Source: CAVWSM01 sp963757805 (GTDB lineage Bacteria > Actinomycetota > Actinomycetes > Jiangellales > Jiangellaceae). Taken from it: a stretch of 64,000 nt of DNA. How positions within the stretch are numbered: the stretch's first letter is position 1; every line of letters starts with the position of its first letter. The stretch lies in the NCBI GenBank assembly GCA_963757805.1, contig CAVWSM010000006.1, forward strand, positions 1,302,001-1,366,000, in the 5' to 3' direction. The notes beneath the pieces are model-generated. The model saw nothing but the letters and a program-made list of their open reading frames with translations. It did no database searches and had not been told where the DNA came from. Positions 1-7,988 of the stretch are shown in pieces. A program made the translations under genes and the position numbers.

Positions 1-1
1 C

Positions 2-836
2 CAGGCGGCGATGGAGCGCATCGGTGAGCAAGGTGTGGCCAGCGCCTGGGTCGACCTCGCCGCCGTGGAGGCGCTGGTCATGGAGGCGGCAGCCGCCAGC
101 GGAGCGGCAGCTCCCGGCAGAGGTCGGGGGATTCGGTGACGAGCTCGCGCTCGCGGTGCGCTTCGCCGACGGCCGCATCGAGCTCGAGGGTGAGGTCACC
201 GGCGTAGAGAGCACTCAGACGCTGACCGCGTCGAATGCGGGCTACAGCGTGGCCGACCTCCCGGCCAGCACGGCCTTCGCGGCGCAGGTCGACGGCCTGG
301 GTGCTGCGCTCGGGCAGGCATGGCCGCAGCTGGCTGGCCTCATCCCCGTGCAGGAGCTTTCCGACTCGCTCGGCATCACCCTGCCAGATGACGCCGCCGC
401 GGTGCTCGGCGAGCGGTTCATCGTCGCGCTGGACAGTCGGCTCGACGCAGCCGGAGGTCCGCTCGCGGGCGCGGTGAGCATCAGCGACGATGCCCAACGC
501 GCGCAAGAGATCGTCACGCGCGTGCTGACCGCCGAGGCGCCTGACCTGCCGTTCTCGGTCGAGGCTGACGTCAACCACCTGTACGTCGCGTTGGGCTATG
601 AGGCAGCTGAGCTACGCGGCGGCGGCGGGCTCGGCGACGTGGCCGAGTTCGCCGACGTGGTGGCCAACCCGGACGGGCCTTTCGTGCTCTACGCCAACGT
701 CGACCAGCTGGCGGCGTTGGCCGCGGGCGACGAAGAGCCGGTCCCGGCCCTGGTCGAGGCCATGACTGCGGTGGGTGCGTCCGTCCACCAGGACGGGAGC
801 ACCACACGGTTCAGCGTACGGGTCTCACTGGATTAG
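2..836 (+). CDS. DUF3352 family protein, C-terminal part, frame broken
   Basis: The 5' end lies outside the window. From base 2 one frame reads QAAMERIGEQGVASAWVDL and stops near 139. From about 130 the next frame continues to 836 with DELALAVRFADGRIELEG, then a segment ending FVLYANVDQLAALA. Removing one G from the G run at 126-130 joins the two frames. The joined sequence has the alternating hydrophobic and acidic pattern of the actinobacterial DUF3352 family, whose function is unknown; members are usually membrane-anchored with a large extracytoplasmic part. The family name is by recognition only. The last 12 bases overlap the convergent membrane-protein gene. Confidence 0.6.
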   Translation, partial: RRRWSASVSKVWPAPGSTSPPWRRWSWRRQPPAERQLPAEVGGFGDELALAVRFADGRIELEGEVTGVESTQTLTASNAGYSVADLPASTAFAAQVDGLGAALGQAWPQLAGLIPVQELSDSLGITLPDDAAAVLGERFIVALDSRLDAAGGPLAGAVSISDDAQRAQEIVTRVLTAEAPDLPFSVEADVNHLYVALGYEAAELRGGGGLGDVAEFADVVANPDGPFVLYANVDQLAALAAGDEEPVPALVEAMTAVGASVHQDGSTTRFSVRVSLD

Positions 837-1472
837 CCGGACCGCTTGCTCATCAGCGGCGCGCGTCCCCGGTGCAGAGTGGCGCGCGCCGTTGACGTGC
901 GGCCTCGACGGGTCAGCCTCTGCCAGCTCCGGCGCAGCGAGCTCGGCGACCTCGACAGTCACCGCGGGCAGGACGGGCTCCTCGCCGCCGATCGCATGCC
1001 GGTGGACCACGAGACGTTCGTGCAATCGCACGCGCTCTCGGTCGGCGACGGCGAGCGTGCCAAGCGCGCCGGCGACCCCGAGCACCCCAGCAGCGACGGC
1101 TGGGAGCCAGCTGGCCCGGTCGAGCAACGGCATGGCGCCGCGCAGAGCGAAGTAGACGGCCAGCCCGCTCAGCGCGCCGGCGGTGGCAATCGCGTCCCAG
1201 CGCGGGTACGGGGTTCCGGACGGTGAGCGGGTGTCGTAGGCGGCGACCACGCCGATGGCCACAACCCCCACTGCGAGCAGCGAACGAAGATCGAAGCCGT
1301 AGGCCGCGATCACCACCAGCCCCGCCGCCGCGAGCAGCCGGGGGATGATCGCCGGGCGGGCGCGGTTGCGGACCAACGGTGTCATCGCGATGCCATAACC
1401 CAGGAGCGCCAGCGCGACAGCAGTAACGAGCCCGATTTGTGCGGGTTCCCACGACTCGATCATCGGCACCAC
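825..1472 (-). CDS. Hypothetical membrane protein with about five membrane helices
   Basis: 215 residues from a GTG start; an internal ATG nine bases downstream (MIESW) is equally possible. Hydrophobic segments sit near residues 12-30, 42-58, 62-78, 92-110 and 122-140, followed by a charged tail of about 70 residues that is probably cytoplasmic. I do not recognise a named family and assign no function. The gene is divergent from the Rv2728c-like gene at 1550, with a 77-base intergenic space that must hold both promoters. Its 3' end overlaps the DUF3352 gene by 12 bases. Confidence 0.6.
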   Translation of the reverse strand: MVPMIESWEPAQIGLVTAVALALLGYGIAMTPLVRNRARPAIIPRLLAAAGLVVIAAYGFDLRSLLAVGVVAIGVVAAYDTRSPSGTPYPRWDAIATAGALSGLAVYFALRGAMPLLDRASWLPAVAAGVLGVAGALGTLAVADRERVRLHERLVVHRHAIGGEEPVLPAVTVEVAELAAPELAEADPSRPHVNGARHSAPGTRAADEQAVRLIQ

Positions 1473-1549
1473 TTCACCAGACGTTGGCTTGGAGCGCTAC
1501 CCCGCGGAATGCGGTGACCACAGTCCGTGCGTACCTATACGGTGCGAGC

Positions 1550-2248
1550 GTGCTGGTCGCCGCCGCGTTCTGTCCACATCCCCCCGCGCTCATTCCCGAC
1601 CTCGCTGCAGGAGCGGCGGGTGAGCTCGACCCGCTGCGTGCCGCATGCCGCGCTGCACTCGACGAACTGGTCGCGACCGCGCCCGATCTGGTGGTCGTCG
1701 TCGGATCCGATCAAGCGCACCGTGAGCATGGCCCCGAGGCAGTCGGCTCGCTCGCCCCGTACGGTGTCGACCGCAGAGCCGGCCGCGGCTCCGGGCCGCC
1801 GGAGCTTCCGTTGTCACTGACTGTCGGCGCATGGCTCCTCGACCTCATCGGGTGGACCGGTCAACGGCTCTACCAGGGGGTCGAGCCGTCGGCCACGCCG
1901 GCCGACTGCGCCGAGCTTGGCGCGGCCCTCGCGCTGCGCGCCGACCGCGTTGGCCTGCTGGTCATGGGCGACGGCTCCGCGCGTCGGGCGCCTACCGCCC
2001 CAGGCTTCGTCGACACTCGGGCGGCGGACTTCGACGCGTCAGTAGCGACCGCCCTCGCTTCGGGCGACAGCAATGCACTCGCCGTGCTCGATCCCGTCGA
2101 GGCCGACGAGCTCATGGTTGCCGGGCGGGCGGCCTGGCAGGTGCTCGTAGGCGCCTGCGGCGATGACGTGCCGGATGCGCAACTCCTCTACGACGAAGCA
2201 CCGTACGGCGTCGCCTACTTCGTGGCCGTTTGGACTCACCACGGCTGA
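1550..2248 (+). CDS. Class III extradiol dioxygenase-like protein (Rv2728c-like)
   Basis: 232 residues from the GTG at 1550. I chose this start because the protein then begins with the conserved AAAFCPHPPALIPDL segment; the longer frame adds a basic leader unlike the family. Motifs include VVVVGSDQAHREH near residue 45 and LLVMGDGSARRAP near residue 140, resembling the class III extradiol ring-cleavage dioxygenase fold (LigB/Memo-like). Alanine-rich homologues such as Rv2728c commonly lie next to miaA, as here. The substrate is unknown. No Shine-Dalgarno is visible upstream, so the transcript may be leaderless, with TATACG at about 1536-1541 as a possible -10. Confidence 0.75.
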   Translation: MLVAAAFCPHPPALIPDLAAGAAGELDPLRAACRAALDELVATAPDLVVVVGSDQAHREHGPEAVGSLAPYGVDRRAGRGSGPPELPLSLTVGAWLLDLIGWTGQRLYQGVEPSATPADCAELGAALALRADRVGLLVMGDGSARRAPTAPGFVDTRAADFDASVATALASGDSNALAVLDPVEADELMVAGRAAWQVLVGACGDDVPDAQLLYDEAPYGVAYFVAVWTHHG

Positions 2249-2267
2249 GTTATCGCCGGGCGGATCG

Positions 2268-2498
2268 TCAGGTGTTGGGGATGTCCTCCTTGCCGTCCAT
2301 CTTGTCGACGGCGTCCTTCGCCATGTCGGCACCCTTGTCGATGTGCTCGTTGTACTTGCCGCCCGTCATTTCGTCGGCCTTGTCCGCCGCGGTGTCGATG
2401 CCCTTGGCGATGTCGTCGTCCTTGTCGTCGATCAGGTCCTTGGCCTTGTCGGCCGCGCCGCTGACGGCGTCCTTGGCCTTGTCCCACATCTCGCTCAT
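2268..2498 (-). CDS. Small Rv0909/MT0933-like antitoxin-family protein
   Basis: 76 residues from an ATG at 2498, preceded by a good GGGAGG site. The longer frame running to 2729 overlaps miaA and has an arginine-rich leader, so it was rejected. The protein is highly charged with repeated KAKD/DKAD heptad-like units and the phrase MTGGKYNEHIDKGAD, typical of the small actinobacterial family annotated as Rv0909 or MT0933 antitoxin. No toxin gene lies beside it, so the toxin-antitoxin label is doubtful here. Such proteins also resemble CsbD-like stress proteins. It is convergent with the Rv2728c-like gene and divergent from miaA. Confidence 0.65.
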   Translation of the reverse strand: MSEMWDKAKDAVSGAADKAKDLIDDKDDDIAKGIDTAADKADEMTGGKYNEHIDKGADMAKDAVDKMDGKEDIPNT

Positions 2499-2616
2499 TG
2501 CGCCTCCCGCTCCGTGTGGTTCCGGCCCCTTCTTCCTTCGTACGCCCGTTTCCCCCAACGCGCGAGTGGGGGTCGTGCGTCGCGACCGGTTCCGACGCAT
2601 CTGCGACACTCGTGCC

Positions 2617-3555
2617 GTGGGTGAGCCACCGGTCGTCGCCGTCGTGGGACCCACGGCCTCCGGCAAGAGCGACCTCGCCGTCGCGCTGGCCGAGCGCCTG
2701 GGCGGAGATGTGGTCAACACCGACTCCATGCAGGTCTACGTGGGCATGGACATCGGGACCGCCATGCTCCCTGTGGGTGGGCGCCGCGGTGTCCGGCACC
2801 ACCTGCTCGACCTGTGGCCGGTGACCCGCACGGTCACCGTGGCCGAGTTCCAGGCGCTCGCCCGGGCGGCCATCAAAGAGTGCCGCGAGTCGGGTCGCAT
2901 GCCCGTGCTCGTCGGTGGCTCGGCGCTCTACTTACGCGCCATCCTCGATCGTTTCGAGTTTCCCCGCACCGACCCGGCGGTGCGGCAGCGGCTGGAGGAC
3001 GAGCTCGCGACCGTCGGCCCGGGCGCGCTGCACGCCCGCCTCGCCGAGCTCGACCCGGCGGCCGCCGCGCAGATCCTGCCGACCAACGGCCGGCGCATCG
3101 TGCGGGCGCTCGAGGTCATAGAGATCACCGGGGAACCGTTCATCGCCGCCTTGCCACCGCGCGAGTACGCCGTGCCAGGCACCGTGCAGGTCGGGCTCGA
3201 CATCCCGCGCGACGTCCTCGACGAGCGCATCGCACGGCGCGTGGATCTCATGTGGGAGCAGGGCTTTGTCGGCGAGGTCCGGCGGTTGGTGGCTTTGGGG
3301 TTGCGTGACGGGCTTACCGCGAGCAGGGCGCTCGGCTATGCACAGGTCCTGCGATACCTGGCGGGGGAGTGGACCGAGGAGGAGGCCCGCGCGGAGACCG
3401 TGCGGGCCACGCGTCGGTTCGCGCGGCGACAGGACAGCTGGTTTCGCAAGGACGAGCGCATCGTCTGGCTGCCGTATGACGCGCTCGACCTGGTCGAACG
3501 TGCGATCGAAGGTGTTTCGGCGCGGGCGAACGCTTCACCTAAAATGCCGACATGA
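2617..3555 (+). CDS. miaA: tRNA dimethylallyltransferase MiaA
   Basis: Transfers a dimethylallyl group from DMAPP to N6 of A37 in tRNAs that read UNN codons. The protein is 312 residues from the GTG at 2617. The P-loop GPTASGKS is at residues 11-18 and the TDSMQVY substrate motif at 35-41; LVGGSALYLRAILD and RALGYAQVLRYL follow as expected. The start was placed so that the P-loop falls about ten residues in; the frame is open further upstream, but that part overlaps the antitoxin gene. The stop overlaps the dapF start by four bases (ATGA), so the two are translationally coupled. Confidence 0.95.
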   Translation: MGEPPVVAVVGPTASGKSDLAVALAERLGGDVVNTDSMQVYVGMDIGTAMLPVGGRRGVRHHLLDLWPVTRTVTVAEFQALARAAIKECRESGRMPVLVGGSALYLRAILDRFEFPRTDPAVRQRLEDELATVGPGALHARLAELDPAAAAQILPTNGRRIVRALEVIEITGEPFIAALPPREYAVPGTVQVGLDIPRDVLDERIARRVDLMWEQGFVGEVRRLVALGLRDGLTASRALGYAQVLRYLAGEWTEEEARAETVRATRRFARRQDSWFRKDERIVWLPYDALDLVERAIEGVSARANASPKMPT

Positions 3556-4416
3556 CTTCCGGGCAGCGTGACGTGCGGTGGCTCAAGGGCCACGGCACGC
3601 TCAACGACTTCGTGCTGCTGCCCGATCCTGATGGCACGTTGCACGCCGACCTGTCGGCGGACACCGTGGTGGCACTCTGTGATCGGCACCGGGGCATCGG
3701 CGCGGACGGAGTTCTTCGTGTGGTGCGCTCGGCCGCCGCGCCTGACGGTCAGCCGTACGCCGCCGAGGCGGAGTGGTTCATGGACTATCGCAACGCCGAC
3801 GGCTCGGTCTCCGAGATGTGCGGCAACGGCAGCCGGGTCTTCGCCCTGTTCTTGTTGCAGGAGGGCTGGGTCAAGCCCGACGAGCCGGTGCTGCTGGCGA
3901 CTAGGGGCGGGGTTCGTACGGTCCGCGTCGAGGCCGACGGCCGGCTCACCGTGGCGATGGGCCAGGCGGTCGACGTGGCGGGGGGCGAGCAGTTGCGGGT
4001 GCAGACTGCCGCCGGGGCGCGCCCAGCGGTCGGGCTGCTCCTGCCCAACCCGCACGCTGTGGTGTTTGTCGACGACCTGGGCCAGGCGGGGCCGCTCACC
4101 GAGCCGCCCCTTGTCACCCCCGCGTCGGTGTTTCCCGACGGGGTCAACGTGGAGTTCGTCGCCAACCGAGGTCAGGCGCACGTGGCGATGCGGGTGCACG
4201 AGCGTGGGGTGGGGGAGACGCTGTCGTGCGGCACCGGTGCGTGTGCCGCTGCGGTGGCCGCCATGCGTCGCGACCGGGGCCGCGCCCGGCACGCCGTACG
4301 TCGTGGACGTGCGCGGCGGCCGGCTCGTGGTCACCGTGGACGAATCGGGCGAGGTGTTCATGACCGGGCCGGCCGAGATCGGCCCGTCCGGGGTGCTCGA
4401 CAGCCTTCTCTGGTGA
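3552..4416 (+). CDS. dapF: Diaminopimelate epimerase DapF, one frame break
   Basis: Converts LL- to meso-diaminopimelate for lysine and peptidoglycan synthesis. The two catalytic cysteines are clear: EMCGNGSRV (Cys90) and LSCGTGACAAA (Cys226). The frame breaks at the GGGG run 4276-4279. Beyond it the conserved C-terminus (GTPYVVDVRGGRL, then GPAEIGPSGVLDSLLW) lies in the next frame and ends at 4416. Dropping one G gives a normal 287-residue enzyme. Because the gene should be essential in a DAP-type actinomycete, a sequence error is more likely than a true null. It overlaps miaA by four bases. Confidence 0.92.
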
Positions 4417-4492
4417 TATGTCGGTGCGCCGCGGGCGCGCTCCGTGGGACGCTGGGAAGCATGGCGGTCTCGCCAGCGTTGAGAGCAGGAGT

Positions 4493-5941
4493 ATGACGAA
4501 TAGCAATCTTTACCCAGACGACGACTTCGATTTCGCGGCCGACGACTCGGTTGATGAAGATCTCTCCGCTGGCGACTATGACCTGAAAGACCGGGCTGCG
4601 CTCCGTCGCGTGGCCGGTTTGTCGACCGAGCTCGAGGACATCTCCGAGGTTGAGTACCGCCAACTCCGCCTGGAGCGGGTGGTGCTCGTCGGTGTGTGGA
4701 CCAACGGCACGGTCGTCGATGCGGAGAACTCCCTCGCCGAGCTCGCGGCGCTTGCCGAGACGGCGGGCTCGCAGGTGCTCGAGGCATTGCTGCAGCGACG
4801 GCAGCGCCCAGACCCGGCGACCTTCATCGGCTCGGGCAAGGTGGTCGAGCTGCGTGACGCCGTGGTCTCGAGCGGCGCCGACACGGTGATCTGCGACGGC
4901 GAGCTCACACCTGCTCAGCTGCGCACACTGGAAGACAAGGTGAAGGTCAAGGTCGTCGACCGGACCGCACTGATCCTCGACATCTTCGCGCAGCACGCCA
5001 AGAGCAAGGAGGGCAAGGCGCAGGTCGAGCTTGCCCAGCTCGAATATCTCGTGCAGCGACTGCGCGGCTGGGGTGGCAACCTGTCCCGCCAGGTCGGTGG
5101 CCGGGCTGCCGGCGGCGTCGGCATTGGTGGCCGTGGTCCTGGTGAGACCAAGATCGAGCTCGACCGGCGGCGCATCCGCACACGCATGGCCAAGCTCCGG
5201 GACGACCTGCGCGGCTTGAGCACTGCACGTGACACCAAGCGATCCGTGCGACGTGAGCGGTTGGTGCCCGCAGTGGCGATCGCCGGCTATACCAACGCCG
5301 GCAAGTCCTCGCTGCTCAACCGGCTCACCGGCGCCGGGGTGCTCGTGGAGAACGCACTGTTCGCCACGCTGGACCCCACCGTGCGGCGTACGACGACGTC
5401 CGACGGCCGCATCTACACCCTCGCCGACACCGTTGGCTTCGTACGGCATCTGCCGCACCAGCTTGTTGAAGCATTCCGCTCGACGCTGGAGGAAGTGGCC
5501 GACTCCGACCTGATCCTGCACGTCGTCGACGGCTCGCACCCCGACCCCGAGGGCCAGCTGTCGGCAGTGCGCGGCGTGCTCGCCGAGATCGGCGCGGCCA
5601 AGGTGCCCGAGCTGGTCGTCATCAACAAAGCCGACGCGGCCGACCCGCTCGTCATCTCCCGGTTGCAGCGGCGCGAGCCGCACTCGGTGGTCGTGTCCGC
5701 ACGCACGGGCATGGGCATCGATGCTCTGCTTGCCGCGATCGAGCGTGACCTGCCGCGGCCGCCGGTCGAGGTCGAGGCCCTTGTGCCCTACGACCGCGGC
5801 GACCTTGTGTCGCGAGTTCACGAGCAGGGCGAGGTGCTCGGCGTGGCCCACGAGTCGGGTGGCACCCGCGTTCGCGCTCGAGTGCACGAGGAGCTTGCGG
5901 CCGCCTTGGCGCCGTACGTCGTGGCGCACGTCTCCGCCTAA
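4493..5941 (+). CDS. hflX: Ribosome-associated GTPase HflX
   Basis: 482 residues from the ATG at 4493, chosen over the longer frame because AGGAG sits just upstream. The N-terminal HflX domain (about 55-255) includes the glycine-rich GGRGPGETKIE segment. The G domain starts with GYTNAGKS at 265-272 and continues with DTVG (G3) and NKAD (G4). HflX binds the 50S subunit and splits or rescues stalled or heat-damaged ribosomes. The acidic first 35 residues are typical of actinobacterial members. It follows dapF by 76 bases and may share its transcript. Confidence 0.95.
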   Translation: MTNSNLYPDDDFDFAADDSVDEDLSAGDYDLKDRAALRRVAGLSTELEDISEVEYRQLRLERVVLVGVWTNGTVVDAENSLAELAALAETAGSQVLEALLQRRQRPDPATFIGSGKVVELRDAVVSSGADTVICDGELTPAQLRTLEDKVKVKVVDRTALILDIFAQHAKSKEGKAQVELAQLEYLVQRLRGWGGNLSRQVGGRAAGGVGIGGRGPGETKIELDRRRIRTRMAKLRDDLRGLSTARDTKRSVRRERLVPAVAIAGYTNAGKSSLLNRLTGAGVLVENALFATLDPTVRRTTTSDGRIYTLADTVGFVRHLPHQLVEAFRSTLEEVADSDLILHVVDGSHPDPEGQLSAVRGVLAEIGAAKVPELVVINKADAADPLVISRLQRREPHSVVVSARTGMGIDALLAAIERDLPRPPVEVEALVPYDRGDLVSRVHEQGEVLGVAHESGGTRVRARVHEELAAALAPYVVAHVSA

Positions 5942-6006
5942 CACGTTTCCCGACGCCCCTGGGTGGGAAGGACCACCGGGTCAGACGACCCCGCAGGGGA
6001 GGACGC

Positions 6007-7812
6007 ATGGCCCGCTCCAGTGCTCACAGGCTGCGCCTCGCCGCCGCGACAACAGCGGTGGCGGTCATTGGCGGCTCGATTGCTGCTGGCCCCGCGGGCG
6101 CCGATCCGCGGCCAACCGACAAGCAACCGGTCGCGATCGGCTCGCGCGGAGCCGTCGCCACCGTCGATGCCGACGCGACGGCAGCGGGTCTCGACGTGCT
6201 CCGCAAGGGCGGCAACGCGGTCGATGCCGCAGTCGCAGCGGCCGCGACGCTCGGCGTCACCGAGCCGTTCAGTGCCGGGATCGGGGGTGGCGGCTTCTTC
6301 GTCTACTTCGACGCCGCGACGGGCGAGGTCAGCACCATCGACGGCCGGGAGACCGCGCCCGCCGAGATGCAGGTCGATGCGTTCGTCGACATAAGCACGG
6401 GCATGGCGATTCCGTTCGCGGACGCAGTCAGCAGCGGGCTGTCCGCCGGCGTGCCAGGCACACCGATGACCTGGCAGGTGGCTCTCGAGCAGTGGGGGAC
6501 CATCAGCCTCAAGGACGCGCTGAAGCCGGCGACCCGTGTGGCGACGCGGGGCTTCGTGGTCGACCAGACGTTCCAAGACCAGACGCTCGCCAACAAGATG
6601 CGCTTCGACGACTTCACGACGACGCGTGAGCTGTTCCTGCCGGGCGGGGACGCGCCTGGGGTTGGCAGCATCTTCCGCAACCTGGACCTGGCAGACACCT
6701 ACCGGCAGCTCGGGAAACACGGCGTCGACCTGCTCTACCGAGGCCCACTGGCCAACGAGATCGTGCAGACCGTCAAGCAGCCGCCGGTGGCACCGGATGT
6801 CACCCGGGAGGTGCGTGAAGGGCTGATGGAGGTGGCGGACCTGGCCGCTTACGAAGCCCTCTTGCGGCCGCCGACCCGCGTGGACTACCGCGGGCTCGAG
6901 GTCTTCGGTATGGGACCGCCGTCGTCCGGCGGCTCGACCGTGGGCGAGGCGCTCAACATCCTCGAGAACTGGGACCTCGGCTCGCTCGACAGCGTCGAGG
7001 CGCTGCACCGCTATTTTGAAGCGAGCGCGCTGTCGTTCGCGGACCGGAACCGCTATGTCGGCGACGTGGACGGCGTGCCTCTCGCCGAGCTTCTGTCGCA
7101 GGGGTTCGCGGACGAGCGAGCCTGTCTGATCGGGCCGACCGCCGCGGTCAAGCCGGTTCCCCCGGGATCGCCAGACGGCTCATACGGGCCGTGCCCCACG
7201 GACGCCACCGGAACCGACGGCTCGTCGGAGGGCCTGTCGACGACGCACCTCACCGTGGCAGACCGATGGGGGAACGTTGTCGCCTACACGCTCACGATCG
7301 AGTCGACGGGCGGCAACGCCATCGTGGTCCCCGGCCGCGGCTTCCTGCTCAACAACGAGCTGACCGACTTCAACTTCACGCCGACCCAGGGAAGCGCGCC
7401 CGACCCGAACCTGCCCGGCCCCGGCAAGCGGCCGCGGTCGTCGATGTCGCCGACGATCGTGCTGCAGGATGGCGTGCCGCTGATGGCGCTCGGCTCGCCG
7501 GGCGGCTCCATGATCATCACCACGGTGCTGCAAACCCTGGTCTATCGGGTCGACCTGGGAATGTCGATGCCCGACGCGTTGGCTGCTCCCAGGGCCTCGC
7601 AGCGGAACACCGCAGCGGTGATTGCCGAGCCGGCGTTCCTGGCTTCACCGGTGACACCTGCCCTGGCGGCCCGTGGCCACGACTTCGGCTCGACACCCGA
7701 GATCGGCGCCGTGACGGCCCTCGAGCGGCTGGGTGACGGGGAATGGCTCGCGGCGGCGGAGCCCGTACGGCGTGGTGGTGGCGCGGCCGCGGTGGTGCGG
7801 CCGTCGCGGTGA
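6007..7812 (+). CDS. ggt: Gamma-glutamyltransferase, exported
   Basis: 601 residues with a strong GGGGAGG ribosome site. An N-terminal signal peptide (basic start, hydrophobic residues 12-28, AGADP cleavage region) directs export. This is an N-terminal nucleophile hydrolase that matures by self-cleavage before the nucleophile Thr412 in the STTHLTVAD motif. GNAVDAAVAAAATLGVTEP and the substrate-binding GSPGG near residue 498 are also present. It hydrolyses glutathione and other gamma-glutamyl compounds outside the membrane. Its 3' end is convergent with an oligopeptidase gene, with the TGTCAG repeat element between them. Confidence 0.92.
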   Translation: MARSSAHRLRLAAATTAVAVIGGSIAAGPAGADPRPTDKQPVAIGSRGAVATVDADATAAGLDVLRKGGNAVDAAVAAAATLGVTEPFSAGIGGGGFFVYFDAATGEVSTIDGRETAPAEMQVDAFVDISTGMAIPFADAVSSGLSAGVPGTPMTWQVALEQWGTISLKDALKPATRVATRGFVVDQTFQDQTLANKMRFDDFTTTRELFLPGGDAPGVGSIFRNLDLADTYRQLGKHGVDLLYRGPLANEIVQTVKQPPVAPDVTREVREGLMEVADLAAYEALLRPPTRVDYRGLEVFGMGPPSSGGSTVGEALNILENWDLGSLDSVEALHRYFEASALSFADRNRYVGDVDGVPLAELLSQGFADERACLIGPTAAVKPVPPGSPDGSYGPCPTDATGTDGSSEGLSTTHLTVADRWGNVVAYTLTIESTGGNAIVVPGRGFLLNNELTDFNFTPTQGSAPDPNLPGPGKRPRSSMSPTIVLQDGVPLMALGSPGGSMIITTVLQTLVYRVDLGMSMPDALAAPRASQRNTAAVIAEPAFLASPVTPALAARGHDFGSTPEIGAVTALERLGDGEWLAAAEPVRRGGGAAAVVRPSR

Positions 7813-7830
7813 GGCGACCTTGGGGTTGCG

Positions 7831-7913
7831 AGTTGTCAGGACGTCAGGTTGTCAGAGCGGGCTGTTTGCGCAGGTCACAGACCGGGCTGCCGCCCTGACA
7901 ACCTGACAACTTG
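7831..7913. repeat. TGTCAG inverted-repeat element, unit 1
   Basis: Left side has TTGTCAGG, ACGTCAGG and TTGTCAGA in tandem. The arm GTCAGGTTGTCAG (7843-7855) pairs perfectly with CTGACAACCTGAC (7895-7907). The element lies in the gap between two convergent genes, so it could fold in either transcript. A closely related copy is at 57424-57500, again between convergent genes; both begin TTGCGAGTTGTCAGG and share a GCAGGTCA loop word. There is no T tract, so a classical terminator is not obvious. Confidence 0.7.
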
Positions 7914-7923
7914 TGAGCAGCAC

Positions 7924-7986
7924 CGACTTGTCAGGCTCGCGGGCGGCTACCCCGCAGGTCAGCCGTTCTGACAGCCTGACAAGTCG
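7924..7986. repeat. TGTCAG inverted-repeat element, unit 2
   Basis: Directly follows unit 1. The 14-base arm CGACTTGTCAGGCT (7924-7937) is a perfect inverted copy of AGCCTGACAAGTCG (7973-7986). The 35-base loop contains a smaller GCGGGCGG/CCCCGC pairing and CAGGTCAG. It ends three bases before the stop codon of the leftward oligopeptidase gene, so it would form immediately after that stop codon. Confidence 0.7.
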
Positions 7987-7988
7987 AC

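Noticed and set aside
2230..2616. 5' extension of miaA
   Set aside because: It overlaps the antitoxin gene on the other strand and adds 129 residues unlike MiaA; the GTG at 2617 fits the family length.
4358..5944. Long open frame on the minus strand (528 codons) opposite hflX
   Set aside because: It is the antisense shadow of the intact hflX gene, lacks any domain signature and arises from high GC third-position bias.
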